Origin: Astrothelium macrocarpum
Lineage: Eukaryota; Ascomycota; Dothideomycetes; Trypetheliales; Trypetheliaceae
Assembly (NCBI GenBank): GCA_021030915.1
Contig: JAGEMR010000132.1
Coordinates: forward strand, 17,146 to 81,145
Reading direction: 5' to 3'
Length of the DNA: 64,000 nt
In this document: piece after piece, positions 34,805 through 46,181 of the stretch
Numbering within the stretch: the stretch's first letter is position 1
Layout: every line of letters begins with the position of its first letter
Notes under the pieces: model-generated
Seen by the model: only the letters and a program-made list of their open reading frames with translations
Database searches by the model: none
Told to the model about the DNA's origin: nothing
Made by a program: the position numbers and the translations under genes

Positions 34805-35935
34805 TTTACTGTGAGTCAAATCCCTGAAGTCACTTATGCCAATGGCAAAGCCATCTGCTTGGACCACCGCCTCCGTGTTTGTGGGATATGCTGTCTCGAT
34901 TTGACGGATGTTGACGGAATTGAGGATTGGAGCGACGAGAGCTGGGATTCCGATTACGAGCTTGGGTATTGTCATGACGAGATTGGGTGTTGTCATCCCG
35001 AGATTGGGTGTTTTTGCGACAGCGTCTCGGATTCTGAAGGTGGAATAGACCCTTTTGAAAATGAACTTGAAGCGTACGGAGAAGAGTATGACGCTTCTGA
35101 GGACGAATTCGATTCCGAGACCGAGGATGTTGATCAACCGCTTATCTTGTCTGGTGAGGAGGCTCGTCTAAATCTTGCGGCCGATGACCAGCTTTTTACT
35201 CGTCACGAGCTGATTATGAATGTCATGCTCGAGAGTATCGATGGACATCCCACAGCAGCAGCGCCGTTCAAATTATACGCGTGCCAGACCTGTGAACTTA
35301 CTTGGCTGGTCGGGAAGGATGGAAAGGAGGCCGCGGCTGAGCATCCATCACACCGAGCGCGATTCGATACAATTTATGGAACCCTTAGATCATTGGTTGT
35401 CTTCACGAATGGAGCGTGCGCGTCACGCGGTGCTGTGAATACTGGGGCAGGTGTTGGTGTTTTTTTCGTCAGGAACTCCCAATACAATGTTTCCGAAGCT
35501 TTGCCCGTATTGGGCCGACCAACAAGCGAGAAAGCAGAGATCTTGGCAGTCATACGCACACTGGAGCTTATCCGCGAACAGGTTATTCCCACACGTCCTT
35601 GGAGTCGTGATATCGTTCGAGGAGCCGAGTTGACTGGACACGGCCTGCCCAAGATTAAACACACCACGCTTTTCCGCGCCATCATCGTCACCAATTCAAG
35701 CTACGTCGTTGAATGTGTGAGCGCAAATTTACCCAACTGGACTGAGATTAAGGAGGGTGTGTTTGTCAACAGTCGGGGCAAGATTATGAAGAATGGCGCC
35801 GAGTTTGCACGTTTACTGAAGGAGGGAGCAGTGTTGTCTGAGCTTGGTGTTGAGGTGGTCTTGCATCTAGTTCCACGGGCACAAAATAAAGAAGCGCACA
35901 GACTTGCGCAACGTGCCTTGAGGGGAAAATCTTAG
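34805..35935 (+). CDS. RNase H-like protein lacking catalytic acids (5' end unresolved)
   Basis: The open frame reaches upstream to about 34700, but its first in-frame ATG is only at 35217, well inside the conserved part, so a 5' exon must exist. CAG at 34802-34804 is a plausible acceptor in phase, and others are possible. The N-terminal part has a Cys/His cluster (ICLDHRLRVCGICCLD) and an acidic spacer. The RNase H fold spans about 35390-35920. Where active enzymes have FTDG, this one has FTNG (AAT at 35408). TDS is TNS (AAT at 35693). The last Asp of NxEADxLA is His (CAC at 35897). The acidic Glu in SEKAEI is kept. Hydrolysis of RNA in hybrids is therefore unlikely, while nucleic-acid binding may remain. 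Confidence 0.65.
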   Translation, partial: FTVSQIPEVTYANGKAICLDHRLRVCGICCLDLTDVDGIEDWSDESWDSDYELGYCHDEIGCCHPEIGCFCDSVSDSEGGIDPFENELEAYGEEYDASEDEFDSETEDVDQPLILSGEEARLNLAADDQLFTRHELIMNVMLESIDGHPTAAAPFKLYACQTCELTWLVGKDGKEAAAEHPSHRARFDTIYGTLRSLVVFTNGACASRGAVNTGAGVGVFFVRNSQYNVSEALPVLGRPTSEKAEILAVIRTLELIREQVIPTRPWSRDIVRGAELTGHGLPKIKHTTLFRAIIVTNSSYVVECVSANLPNWTEIKEGVFVNSRGKIMKNGAEFARLLKEGAVLSELGVEVVLHLVPRAQNKEAHRLAQRALRGKS

Positions 35936-36426
35936 GTGGCAGTCGTCGAGGTCGACAATGGAGAAACGATTTTCTTCATTCGGTACCTGTGGAAACATTG
36001 TGAACAGTTGATCAATTGATTGACGAATCATCCACTGTGACAAACACTGTGGAAAACATTGTGGAAAACACTGTGGAAAATACTGTGGAAAACACTAGAA
36101 AGCGCTGGTGAAATGTTGAATTATGCGACGCCACACAATTCCTCGGAATTAAAACACTGTGGAATTCAGGCTGCGCCGCTGCCCAAGGTTTTCCTTCTAG
36201 CCGCGAAGGTTTAGTCCAGGGACTGGTCTACTTCGGAAGACCAGCGCGAACGCAAGAGAAGCTCTGTGCCGAGGCCTTTGTACATTAGACTGTATAGTGA
36301 AATGACATCTATGTACATTGCATTGTAAAGATCAAGTATATACATTGAATGAAAAGGCACTATGTACATCGAAAATGAATGTTATCAGAGCAGGACAGAA
36401 GTCCCAACCTCACCTCCTCGTCTCTC
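35936..36426. other. Convergent intergenic region with minisatellite
   Basis: The 3' flanks of the RNase H-like gene and the GH5 gene. Apart from the 12-bp repeat listed next, nothing was recognised. Confidence 0.4.
36033..36092 (+). repeat. 12-bp minisatellite, five units
   Basis: Five consecutive units close to CACTGTGGAAAA start at 36033, 36045, 36057, 36069 and 36081. Single related words also occur at about 35985 and 36153. Confidence 0.85.
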
Positions 36427-37498
36427 CTAGTACTGAGAAAGCAAACCCTGAACCAGGCTGTAATCAACACCGCTATTGGGCTCAGCGCTGTAGATGTACG
36501 TGCCCCACCAGGGACCTGCAGCCCACCACACGGCACCCTTCCAGACATCAGAGTTGGCGACCATGTAGGAGAGACCGTCGTCAAGAGCTTGCTGGCAAAG
36601 GGAGTTGTCGCCGGCGCCGAATTCACCAATGATGGCAACCTTGCCGTTGCTGCGGAGCCATGCGGTCGCGTCGGCAAGACTCTGGGACATGATGGTACCG
36701 CTCTGGCAGGTGGCGCTGGTGCCGCTGTAGTCGCTGTCGAGGTACTGGTGCATCTGGTAGATGAGCTTGTCGGAGGGGTCTGTCAATGAGCCCATCATGT
36801 CCGCGGCGCCGTTGGCCGTTTCGCCGTTGCCAGTGGTCCAAGACCAGGCACCGGTCCATTGGTTGCCTTCTGGTGTAATGTATTGAGAGGTGGCACCTGC
36901 AGCACGGATACCGTTGATAGCTGCCTGGTTCATCTCGACAACGAGGGAGGTGTCCTCGGTGTTGTATTCATTGTTTGTGTCAAACATGACAAGGCTGTTG
37001 CTCTTGTATTCCGCAGCTAGGTTCTGCCAGAATGTCTGGAAGGAGGCTGTGTCTGTGATGATCTCGTTGTTGAAGCGGCCATAGTTGTGGGGGCAAATCA
37101 ATGCGTAGGCACCGAGCTGAGTAATGTAGTTGACTTGTTGAGTCAAGTTGCCAAGATATTCTGGATCAAACGCGGCCGTGATTGAGCCCGGAGTAAGACG
37201 TTCCATCATGAAATTGACACGGAAAAGGTTTGCTCCCTGACTGACCCAGGTGTTGTAGGTTGAAAGGTCGTACCATGTATAGTCCTTTGAGGTTTTAGCA
37301 ACAATCTTCCAATCGTGTACAGGATGACAGGCTTACCGTGCCATAGACACCTGGAATTGCTGTTCCAAATTCTGCACCACTCTCATTGACGCCAAAGAAC
37401 TCGAGCTTACTGCTAGCGTTTGCAGCTCGGCTCTTCTTAGGGATAGTTGCCGCAGATGCGACGGCAGCGAAAGCCGTAGCGAATTGGAAGAAATGCAT
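36427..37498 (-). CDS. GH5 (subfamily 5-like) endo-beta-1,4-glucanase, secreted
   Basis: Two exons (37498-37337 and 37284-36427) join over a 52-nt intron (GTAAGC..GCTAAAACCTCAAAG) into 339 residues. A signal peptide (MHFFQFATAFAAVASAATI) with a KKSR site precedes the catalytic barrel. The start of the domain reads FFGVNESGAEFG. The acid/base Glu is in FDTNNEYN (middle of the protein), the HQYLDSDYSGT segment is usual for EglB-type enzymes, and the nucleophile Glu is in AIIGEFGAGDN. The enzyme would cut internal bonds of cellulose or related glucans outside the cell. There is no carbohydrate-binding module. A TATA-like box lies about 140 bp upstream. Confidence 0.92.
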
Positions 37499-38756
37499 GT
37501 TGATAGAAAGAGACTCGAAGAGCTCTAGACAGCTACGAATATAGTGAATGATAAATCTCGATGATTGAAAGGATGACTAAGATATGGAAAAGAGTGTGAT
37601 GGAATGAGAGAGCAACTTATGAAGAGCAATTGAATCCTACTTATACTTGACAGCCATGTTGAGACACTTGTGAGAAGATGGGAAAGAGCGTCGAAGGTGT
37701 CTTCGTAAGTCAATATGGATCGTAAAAAGTGTAAATCATCCATATGTGCTTAATTAATGAAAGCTGCAGGGACTGTATGGATTGCTCGCCTCCAAAATTT
37801 GGCAGAATAGCTCGGGCCGAACCAGCCTTGGTCTTGATAGGCCGTCCATCTGTCAGGGTCTCTCCAAGACTGGGCTTTAGCCAGAAGTGAGGTAGCAAGC
37901 AATCTATACGTGGCCGAAGGTTACATGAAATCCCAGTAGAGAATGGATATTTAAGACGCAGGGCAAAAAGGGACGAGGTCACAAGCCAGACTAAAATGCG
38001 GAGTGCAGTCACGTTTTTACTTCAGGATAAAAATTTCCCCGCCTCAAGTAGGTGTTGTAAATTACCTACCACGGCTCTCGGCATACGTTGTCCAAAACTA
38101 ACTGGGATGTTTGCAAGGCTGAATTAGCCGCTTTGGTTCGGATCTTAGCCTTTGCTGTAGGGGTTTGTTTTGGCGTCCAGCTGTTGGTCCCGTTTCTTCC
38201 ACGGGCGGAACGAGGCGGCATTAGCAAAATATCACACATGATAGAGCGAGCAGAGAGATGGAGCAGTGAAAAGGACTTGTTACGTTAAATAAGGTTAGAA
38301 GTCTGCAGGGTCATTTGTACGTGGAATAAATTACCCCTGAGAAATCACGCGTCAGAGCTATTCCTATTATGGTAATCATCCGGAGTTTCAGGAGACGCCG
38401 AGTCAATTCTATAGAAACAGCCTGGTTGGTTCGTAGCTAACACAAGCACGTAGAGTCGCGGCTGAGTGCGCCTCGTTGGATACTGAGCCCATGGCCGAGC
38501 TTAATTAGAAAATTTAATAAGATCTTAGAACATTTGTGAGTCTTGCTTGAAAATATTACTTTACGCACAGTACAAATTGTGCTTGCAAAATTCAGTAGGT
38601 CCTGTCCTATCCGTCCGATGAAAATCCCTTTGCGATTGACTTTTCGTACGCCGTGCGGAACTCAAGAGGAGGTTGGCCATTACTTTCGTTCTCCGGATCT
38701 TTGTCCACAATGGAAATATCATCGAAATCCTTTTCTTTTAATCATAAAAAATCTGT
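37499..38756. other. Intergenic upstream of the GH5 gene
   Basis: It contains the GH5 promoter. ORFs of up to 100 codons carry no recognisable domain. Confidence 0.4.
37638..37645 (-). promoter_or_regulatory. Putative TATA box of the GH5 gene
   Basis: TATAAGTA on the minus strand, 140 bases before the start codon. Confidence 0.35.
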
Positions 38757-40825
38757 CTACATGCCGAACTCCTCTGTATGCAGAAAGATGCCTTGAGCAC
38801 CCGTGCCTTTGTGCACAGCTCTTTCATCCGAGAGGCTGACAACAAAATTCCTCACTCGGCTTGTGAGCGGCTTTCCCCCGCAAACAACAATACACGCCTC
38901 GCCTCTGGCACTCTCAATGGGCGGCCGAATGATTTCACTGATATCTGGTCGGGAATAGCTAAAAGCTGCGTCTCCGGCAGCCGTACCATTCTTCTCCTCT
39001 GTTGCAGATAAAAAGGCGCGGGATGATTCGGGGAGTGTAGCCTGACCATCTCTTGCACGTTTATTGCCGGGTTGCCTCATCGGGATGACTTCCGAGTTCT
39101 TCGTATCTCGTGCCTCGAATACCTGGCCACCGTTCAAAGGCAGGGTTTTCGGCCAGGACTGACCACTCACTGCGCAGTCGCATATCTGCCCTTTGAGATG
39201 GACTGAGTAGCATCGCGTCACAAGCCCTGTTAGAAGTACGTCTGCAAAATCATAATCTTTTCCACCAACGTCTCCACCCGTGACTGCAATGCGAATTTTG
39301 ACTTGTAATTCTGCCAGTGCTGCTTTACTTGCTGCGCTCTTCAAGTGAGATAAGTAGCAAATGCATTGTGGCTTTTTCTTAACCAGAAGAAGGAAATCGA
39401 CTCTTCTGACACAGCACGGATCGTTGATGATACTATCGAGAATTGGGAGCACGAATGAACCACCGGTTGATGCCGATATCAGAACGACTGTATCGTACGT
39501 ATTCCACTCTGGGACAGCTCCAAAGGGGCCTTGTATAAAGACACGTGCAGTGGCAGGTCCGTTGAGCGTTGCACGGCGAGATGCAAATTTGTAAAGACGG
39601 CTTGTGAAGCCTGAGTGATAGCAAACATTCAGTTCTGCAGTTCTGTTGGCCCGCGAACGGTCTTGCGCATTTGAGATTGTGAAAGGATGGGGTTCGACAT
39701 ATCCAATGCGAGGAAACCAAAGATGTAGATGCGCTCCTGGGTGCCAGTGAAACGCAACGTCCTTGATCGAAACATGTGTGATGCCTTCGGGCAAAGCTGT
39801 CAGCTCTGCCGTGTATCCTATTCTGGCTTGCTTCGACCCGTGGATAGAATCGATGGTATTTCTGTAAACAAACCACATTGTGCGGGCGGCGCGATCGAAG
39901 ACAATGAGAGCGATGGCCAACCAGACATACTGCATCGCATAGCTTGGGACGTGCTTGTGAAGAAGCCAAAGAAAGGCACCTACCGACGCGAGATGTAGGA
40001 TATAGAAGATTTCGTAGGCAATTCGCCGGATTGGAGCAAGACCGGTCAGATTCATGAAAAGCAAGAAACCACCTGCGCCCATCCCAAACTTGACCATCGA
40101 CATCATCTGTAGCTCTAATGTGACAAAGTCTGCTCTGACCCATTCGGCCAAAAAGAACGAGGCATGAATGGTCGCGGTAATGAGTAATACTCTCGCGATC
40201 CATCGATGTAGCCAATTGATCCGTTCATATGACGATCCGATGAGTATGCCAATAATGCTTACTTTACTGCTGAGGAGTACAACGAATGGTACTTGCATCA
40301 CGGTCATCCAGGCCGCCCGAAATCCTATCCGTTCAAAGTAGTAAGCATCATGAATAACGGAGTTCGAGAAGGTCATGACAATCAATATGGCAATATAGGT
40401 AACGAGGATCAAGGACCGGCTAAGAGGTGGTGGCGTAAGCCAGGCAAACCATTTGTTCTTGATGTAAAAGCCCTGGGGATACGACAGTTCTCTGCATACC
40501 GCTGTAAAGGTCGCATAGCAACGTAAGAAAGCATTTCGAGGTCTTGCGGGGAGCGAAGAAGGATGTGCTCGTTGTTGCCATTTGCTACACAATAAGATAA
40601 TGGATTAGCATGATCTACAGTCCTACTGCCATGTCGTGTTAGAGCGACTAACCGCTGTCGCGCGATTGTCTTGCACAAAAGATTTGTAACAAACCCCAAA
40701 ACAAGTGCTGCTCCAATGAGAGACCAGTAGATCTTTGCTATATGGCTGTTTGTTGGCTCAAAAATGCCTTGAGACGTGCCGTCCATTCCCATGCCGTCCA
40801 GTCCAGACATGTCCATTCCGTCCAT
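38757..40825 (-). CDS. Ferric/cupric reductase (FRE-type transmembrane metalloreductase)
   Basis: Two exons (40825-40653 and 40584-38757) join over a 68-nt intron (GTTAGT..GCTAATCC..GTGTAG) into 666 residues. The Met-rich start MDGMDMSGLDGMGMDG recalls copper-binding tails of Ctr transporters. A first helix follows, then the ferric reductase domain with haem-ligand candidates in HRWIARVLLITATIH and HLASVGAFLWLLHKH. The FAD site HPFTISNA and an NADPH-site ISASTGGSFVLPIL follow, and the end is CGGKPLTS..FLHTEEFGM. A poorly conserved insert of about 120 residues sits before the last strand. It reduces Fe(III) or Cu(II) at the plasma membrane with cytosolic NADPH. It has no signal peptide, as is usual for part of the family. 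Confidence 0.87.
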
Positions 40826-41401
40826 GATAAGCTGACTTTTTATTTCGATGTCTTGAAAGGGAATAGTTAGAGTGTGGAGAATGGTGCGCCAGAAGGCTGA
40901 TGATATGAGGATAATTATGATTCATTTATCTCGCTAACCAGGGACGATGTAGAGAGCCTGCGGATGAATCATTAAACAACTCAGAATAGAAAGCCGACAT
41001 GAGATGGAAGACACAGGAATGCTTGATATGACGGAGAAGTGAGATGGTGAGCGACGATAGTAGATGTGCTGACTGAGGAAGATCAGGGAATGCGACGTGC
41101 ATGAGTCGAGGAAGGATGGCTGCAATGATCAGCAAACAAAGTTGTTTGAACTACTCGAAAACAATTGGAGCGAATTTAATTTGGCTGTATTTGTACAGAG
41201 TGGGCTGCCTGCAGAGATGATACCATGCTGACCAATGAAAACTTCCTCAGAACTGCCTCATTTCCTATGTAATATAGTAACATAGCTACCATAGGAAATG
41301 CATGTTGCCCAGCCGTCTTGGCACCCTTCTGCTATCCAAACAAAGCAGAGGAACGCCCTGATAGTCACTGTATCGACGGCCGTCAGCTTCTGTTTTCTCT
41401 G
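40826..41401. other. Promoter of the metalloreductase / 3' flank of the X325 gene
   Basis: No gene seen. I found no exact TTTGCTC copper-response element here. Confidence 0.35.
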
Positions 41402-42082
41402 TTACAGCAGCTTCATGAGCAAAGCCGCAACCATGCCGGTGACTCCCAAAAGTAATAGCATGCCATCGCCGGAGAACGTGCTAATTGCGTTAGAAACGCC
41501 TGAGGATGCGCTGTGGCTAGTACTCCCAGTCGCACTCGCAGAGCCAGTTGTGCTTCCGATGGCAACTGTGCCGGACGCAGGAAGAGTTGACAGGGCAAGA
41601 TCAGTCGTGTACGTGGCCGACAGACCAGTCACATTTTTGCAGACGCTTGGGATTGAGCTAGGTCGACCGCTCACAAAGGTGACTGCGGCACACTGAAACA
41701 AGATGCCGTCCGGTGCATCCTGCACCACTTGAATGACGCCCTTTTGCCCGGCCCACGCCGAGGGAATGGTGATGTCGGGCTCGCAGTACTGACCCAAGCC
41801 CGTCTGCTGAATGGCTGGGAGTAGGTTGGTGATGTTGGTAGTGACCTTGGGATCGAGCGTCGCGCGGAAAAGCCAAGTCGCCTGCGGATGGATAGACGTA
41901 ACTGCGACAACGTCCCCGTCGACATGGAAGTTCGTGATGTTGTCCGTGGCGAGGTCGATGTGGAAGCTTCCGCAAGGTGCCTCGCCTTCGAGCTCGTCGA
42001 CAAAGCCAATTGAAGATGGCTGGTTGAGAAAGAAGTGAGCGGATGCCTGCAGAGCAAGGAGTGAGATGAGGAATCGAGCCAT
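41402..42082 (-). CDS. X325/BIM1-like copper-binding protein (LPMO-like), GPI-anchored
   Basis: This is a single-exon protein of 226 residues. A signal peptide (MARFLISLLALQASA) is followed directly by His16, so cleavage gives an N-terminal histidine as needed for a copper-binding histidine brace. The mature domain (HFFLNQPSSIGF, then EAPCGSF, SIHPQATWLF, YCEPDITIP and GILFQCAAVTF) fits the X325 or copper acquisition factor BIM1 family, which has an LPMO-like fold but no proven polysaccharide oxidation. His in SIHPQ is a likely second ligand. A Ser/Thr spacer and a hydrophobic tail (MLLLLGVTGMVAALLMKLL) indicate a GPI anchor. In Cryptococcus, BIM1 aids copper uptake with CTR1. It sits next to a metalloreductase and opposite a Met-rich CFEM protein. 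Confidence 0.82.
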   Translation of the reverse strand: MARFLISLLALQASAHFFLNQPSSIGFVDELEGEAPCGSFHIDLATDNITNFHVDGDVVAVTSIHPQATWLFRATLDPKVTTNITNLLPAIQQTGLGQYCEPDITIPSAWAGQKGVIQVVQDAPDGILFQCAAVTFVSGRPSSIPSVCKNVTGLSATYTTDLALSTLPASGTVAIGSTTGSASATGSTSHSASSGVSNAISTFSGDGMLLLLGVTGMVAALLMKLL

Positions 42083-42474
42083 GTTTGCTGCAAAACTGTT
42101 CTGAATGTGTGAAGTTGGATGAGGTTCGAGGCAAAGAAGTTAAATAAAACCGCACGGAACAGACTTCGGAAGCGGTTTAGATATTCTTCCTACCCATGAG
42201 CAGTGGACGGTTCTTCAGCCCGGGCGCCTGCATCCTTCTCGCCCATGCGAGCTGCCGCCATTCGCTTCATTCTGAGCAAGTTTTTGCGTGATTGCCATGC
42301 GTCCTGTATCTCACCCCCAGCTATCGAAAAGACTGGGCCCTTTCACTTTGCCAGCCAAAGTTACCTCATTATTCTGTACATCCCCTCTTCTCTTTCGTGA
42401 GTTCGGTATGATACTGATCATAACATCTTGCAAGTCTTCGATCCAACAAAGAATTTCTTAATCAGTAAATCATT
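42083..42474. promoter_or_regulatory. Bidirectional promoter between X325 and CFEM genes
   Basis: 392 bp separates divergent starts. TTTGCTGC just before the X325 start and GAGCAAG at about 42,276 resemble but do not equal the yeast copper element TTTGCTC. A pyrimidine-rich stretch precedes the CFEM gene. Confidence 0.4.
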
Positions 42475-43200
42475 ATGCTTAAGCTCACATTCCTTACACT
42501 AGCTTTAGTAGCCTTACTGGTCGCTGCTCAGTCTTCGACTCCCTCTGGATCTATCATGACCATGGGCAGCAGCACAATGGCAATGAGTGCAATGTCGAGC
42601 TCCGCATCAATGCCGTCAATGTGGAGCTCCGTATCAATGCCATCAATGGTGTCGAGCTCGAAAAACCCAGAGACATCGGCACCTTATACAATCACAGCGC
42701 TTCCAGCTGTCAAATCGGCAGACTCATGCGTCTTCAATTGTCTGATCCCCATCGGTCTCGCGAATTCCAGCGGATGCGACGATGTGACCAATGATTGTGC
42801 GTGTCTGAGCGCTCCACCAGACGTCGTCGACTTCCTCAGTAGCTGTGTTCAGACAGTTTGCAAGTCCAGTACTTCTGCTTTTGCCTCATCCACTGCCGGC
42901 TTGTATCAGAGTTATTGCGCGAGCATGTATCCTGCTGCAATCCTAGCCCAAGCGACATCCGTTGCATCAATGTCGGATGCGAATGCTTCTGCGTCGGGCA
43001 TGTCCGCAACTACAAGTGCCACCACTTCGGCCGCAAAGGCTCCGTCTTCTTCGTCTTCTGCTCAAGCGGGAGAGCGAATCAAGATAGCTCCCATGTAAGC
43101 TTTCTTTCCAACTATCTGGCCCATTTCGCAGAGTATTGACATTTCCAACAGGAGCCTCGCGAGCTTCGTTATCGCCGTGCTGGCTCTATTCGATTTGTGA
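42475..43200 (+). CDS. CFEM-domain GPI-anchored protein with Met-rich segment
   Basis: Two exons (42475-43094 and 43152-43200) join over a 57-nt intron (GTAAGC..TTGACAT..CAACAG) into 222 residues. The short second exon supplies the terminal hydrophobic tail (SLASFVIAVLALFDL), giving a GPI signal. After the signal peptide (to about AAQSS), residues 25-60 contain about ten methionines in a Ser background. The CFEM domain runs from SCVFNCL to YQSYC with the eight-Cys pattern, followed by a Ser/Thr/Ala stalk. CFEM proteins capture haem or serve as surface receptors. The Met-rich stretch suggests copper binding here, which is inference. Confidence 0.83.
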
Positions 43201-44823
43201 AGGGCACGCCAGTGATATCTTGGGGAGTCAGGAGAAAAGGAGGCTGGCAAATCGGGATCTGTTGTCAAGATGTCCCTTGGCAAAGCTTTGCGATGGGCTG
43301 CGTCACAAAGCTTCGGACATGGTTTGGTCAATTCAGCAGGCACTAAGCCCTTCGTAGAAAGTCTGGTTTGGAACAAAAGTTCCATTTCACCTCACTGCAT
43401 AGCCGCACTCCGTACACGGTCTGACTATCTTTTACTGCTGCCAAAGATTGGCAAAATATGGACACTACTAGGACCTTCTCGCAATCTCTTGTGCGTACAG
43501 GTCAAGGTTTCGGCGACTGCATCGGCAATTAAATCAATAGGAAATGAGCGAGGCAAAAGCAATGCAGTCTGATTCGCTTGACTGTGTTCCGCTTGACCGT
43601 GATAACCTTTTATAACACATACCTCGCTCTGCTCGTGTACAAACTCTCGCTGAGCCCCTTTTCCACGGCCAATTAGAGTGATTAGACGCGAATCCAAAGA
43701 ATGTACGGGCATTGCGCGATCCCTTGGACGCTATCTAATAGTGGACTGTGCTATGCTATCGCAAGTCTACGACATCTCTACTTAGATTTCGACCTCGCTT
43801 TTTCTTCTCAGGCGTTGTATTTCAGCGGGCATTTAGTCAACACACCGAACCATTTGGCAATTTCAGCATGCAGAGTCGGTCCAAAACCCCACGAATCGTT
43901 ATGAACACATCCTTGAGATCGGTATGTCCGATGAACCGAATCGGCGACAGCTGCGTTGAACTGCACAACGCCACAACGTGGGGGTAACCCAAATTCTATC
44001 AATAATGTGGTTGCAGAGTCGATGCTGCGTACCATGGATTCATCGGGATCAATATGCTATACGTGCCTATACCGTCCAACGCTCCTCACCATTGTTAACG
44101 GTATCATTTCCATAAGACTTTCAGGCAAGCGGTCTACCTAGTCCATTCAACTCCCTTACATACGGCGACTCAACCTGCTCTTTTGGCTGAATCAAAAATC
44201 GGATCATCAATCGCAAGGCGTGCAAATTCGGGTATCAGAAAGATTCTGCGACTGTGATGACAGAAGCCCGCATGGCGCAAAGTCACCCTTTGTGCCATTA
44301 CTGAGCCATTTTGCCGTCAGTCTATTCGTTTTGTATGGATACAATCATCGAGGCCTTACTAATTGAGACAACGTGTCGCCCTCGACTGAACACTAATTAC
44401 ATATAGTTCTCGAGAGAAACTACCTGAAACTGAGTCATACCAACATCTCAATGGCCTAATTTCCTATTGGATATAACCATGGGCTCGAACATCATTTGAA
44501 TGTAGACAACAATACGGAGCCCTATAGAGCGAGGAATTCATTATATGGTGACTCTTCAGCCAGCGTCAATGATCATTAGAACAAGAAGGTATCATATCAT
44601 TGTTGAGGAGATTGCTGCAGCTGCAACAGAGCTCGAAACTGGTCACTACGGTTGATGCTCTCTCATTCTACACACAGACACACTCACTCAGTGAATCCGT
44701 TACCTTTTATTTACAAAACCTTGGCGCGGGACTACACTAGCTTCTCGACTCATTACAAATTTCCGCACCTCTTTCACGACGTCCACCCAGTCATTCCCAA
44801 CGACTGGTGACCCTGTCACGAAA
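43201..44823. other. Long intergenic region, no gene seen
   Basis: About 1.6 kb with short ORFs that have no signal peptide or domain on either strand. Confidence 0.35.
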
Positions 44824-46181
44824 ATGTCTTCGGCTGACGGTTCACTGTCTTCCACCTCAATAACTCTTCCCCTCATTAACGTGGCGCGCCTCAACCTTGG
44901 TCCACTGACAACAACATTTACCCCACCGGCATCATGCGCGCCTGGGCTGGACGAGCAGCCTGGAATTTTTTATGCGACATTTGCTTTAAGCTGCGATTCA
45001 AGCTATCTCGTAGATGATACATCCTGCTGGCCACCTTCAACTGGCGAAATACATGTGGCAACTCCACTTTTGGGCTATGGAGTCTACTCCCCTGGTTACA
45101 TCTGTCCTGTCGGCTACACCACTGCTTGTCTCCGAGATGCAACTGATGTCTCAAGTCAGAATCCTGGCCAAATTACTCCCTCTTCGAGCTTCTCATTTCT
45201 GTACACTCCAACAGGCGCAGAACATGCTGTCGGATGCTGTCCAATGTGAGTATCTCCATTACTTCCGCATCTCTCTTTTTTAAGTCACTAATAACCGAGT
45301 CTGTGATCAGTGGTTTATCCTGCATTAACCGATACGCAGAATTTGAAAATTTTGACGTTCAAACGTGTTTCGGGATTATGACTTCCACTATTGTCCCGGC
45401 GACAGGTTGTACTGTATCAACAACTGTTACCCTGCCGGTATCTTCTGCAAGCTCAATGTTTTTATGGGGTCCTCTCGTGCAGCTAATATACCAGGCCAGC
45501 GATCTGCCAGGTTTTCACCCGCCACTTCGGAACTCTACGATAAACAACGCAAATGATACGATAACTCCAGCCATTTCGGCATCTACAACGCCTGCAACAA
45601 ATCCAAGTTTTGACCGTCCGGACATCCACCATGTTTCTGGCAGCGTAATCGCGGGTATTGTGGTTGGCGCTTTGACGGGGCTTGCCTTGCTTCTCACAGC
45701 CGTTTGGTTCTTACTCTGGGCGGGACAACGGCGGAGGAGAAAGGGCGATAATAATACTGGACTGGTGGATGAGTGGCTAAAGCCAGAGTTGCCAGGTAAA
45801 ACTAAGACAATGTATGAAGTTAGCGGGGAAAACGTACAGGAACTCCCGACAAATACGACGAATATTCCTCAAGAGCTTGAGGTACCACACGTAGCCCAGG
45901 AGCTCGAAGCACCGCATACAAGGCAGGATTTGGGGGGATCGGGAGAGATGTACGAATTGCATGATGAATCAGTAATGCATGCGCTACCCATCAACACTCT
46001 AAATGAGCCCGGGCAAATGCGTTTGGAGTCCGAAAATGGCGATTCTAAAGATAACTCGATAATGTGTACAGAATCCGCTAGCGCTGCTGACAATGGCGAT
46101 GGTCGTGGTCGTGGTCGAAATACATTAGTCAGTAAGGCAAAGGCAAGGAGATTGGGACTGGTAGAGCGAGAAACGCATTAG
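44824..46181 (+). CDS. One-pass membrane protein of fungal surface type
   Basis: Two exons (44824-45245 and 45311-46181) join over a 65-nt intron (GTGAGT..GTGATCAG) into 430 residues. The outer part is Cys- and Thr/Ser-rich, with PPASCAPGLDEQPG, CWPPS, YICPVGYTTAC and VGCCPIGLSC, a layout common in fungal surface proteins. A single helix (VIAGIVVGALTGLALLLTAVWFLLW) near residue 280 is followed by a basic GQRRRRKG stop-transfer and a hydrophilic 130-residue tail. No signal peptide is visible at the start, so the helix may serve as the signal anchor or a 5' exon may be missing. Function is unknown; a sensor role is possible. Confidence 0.7.
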
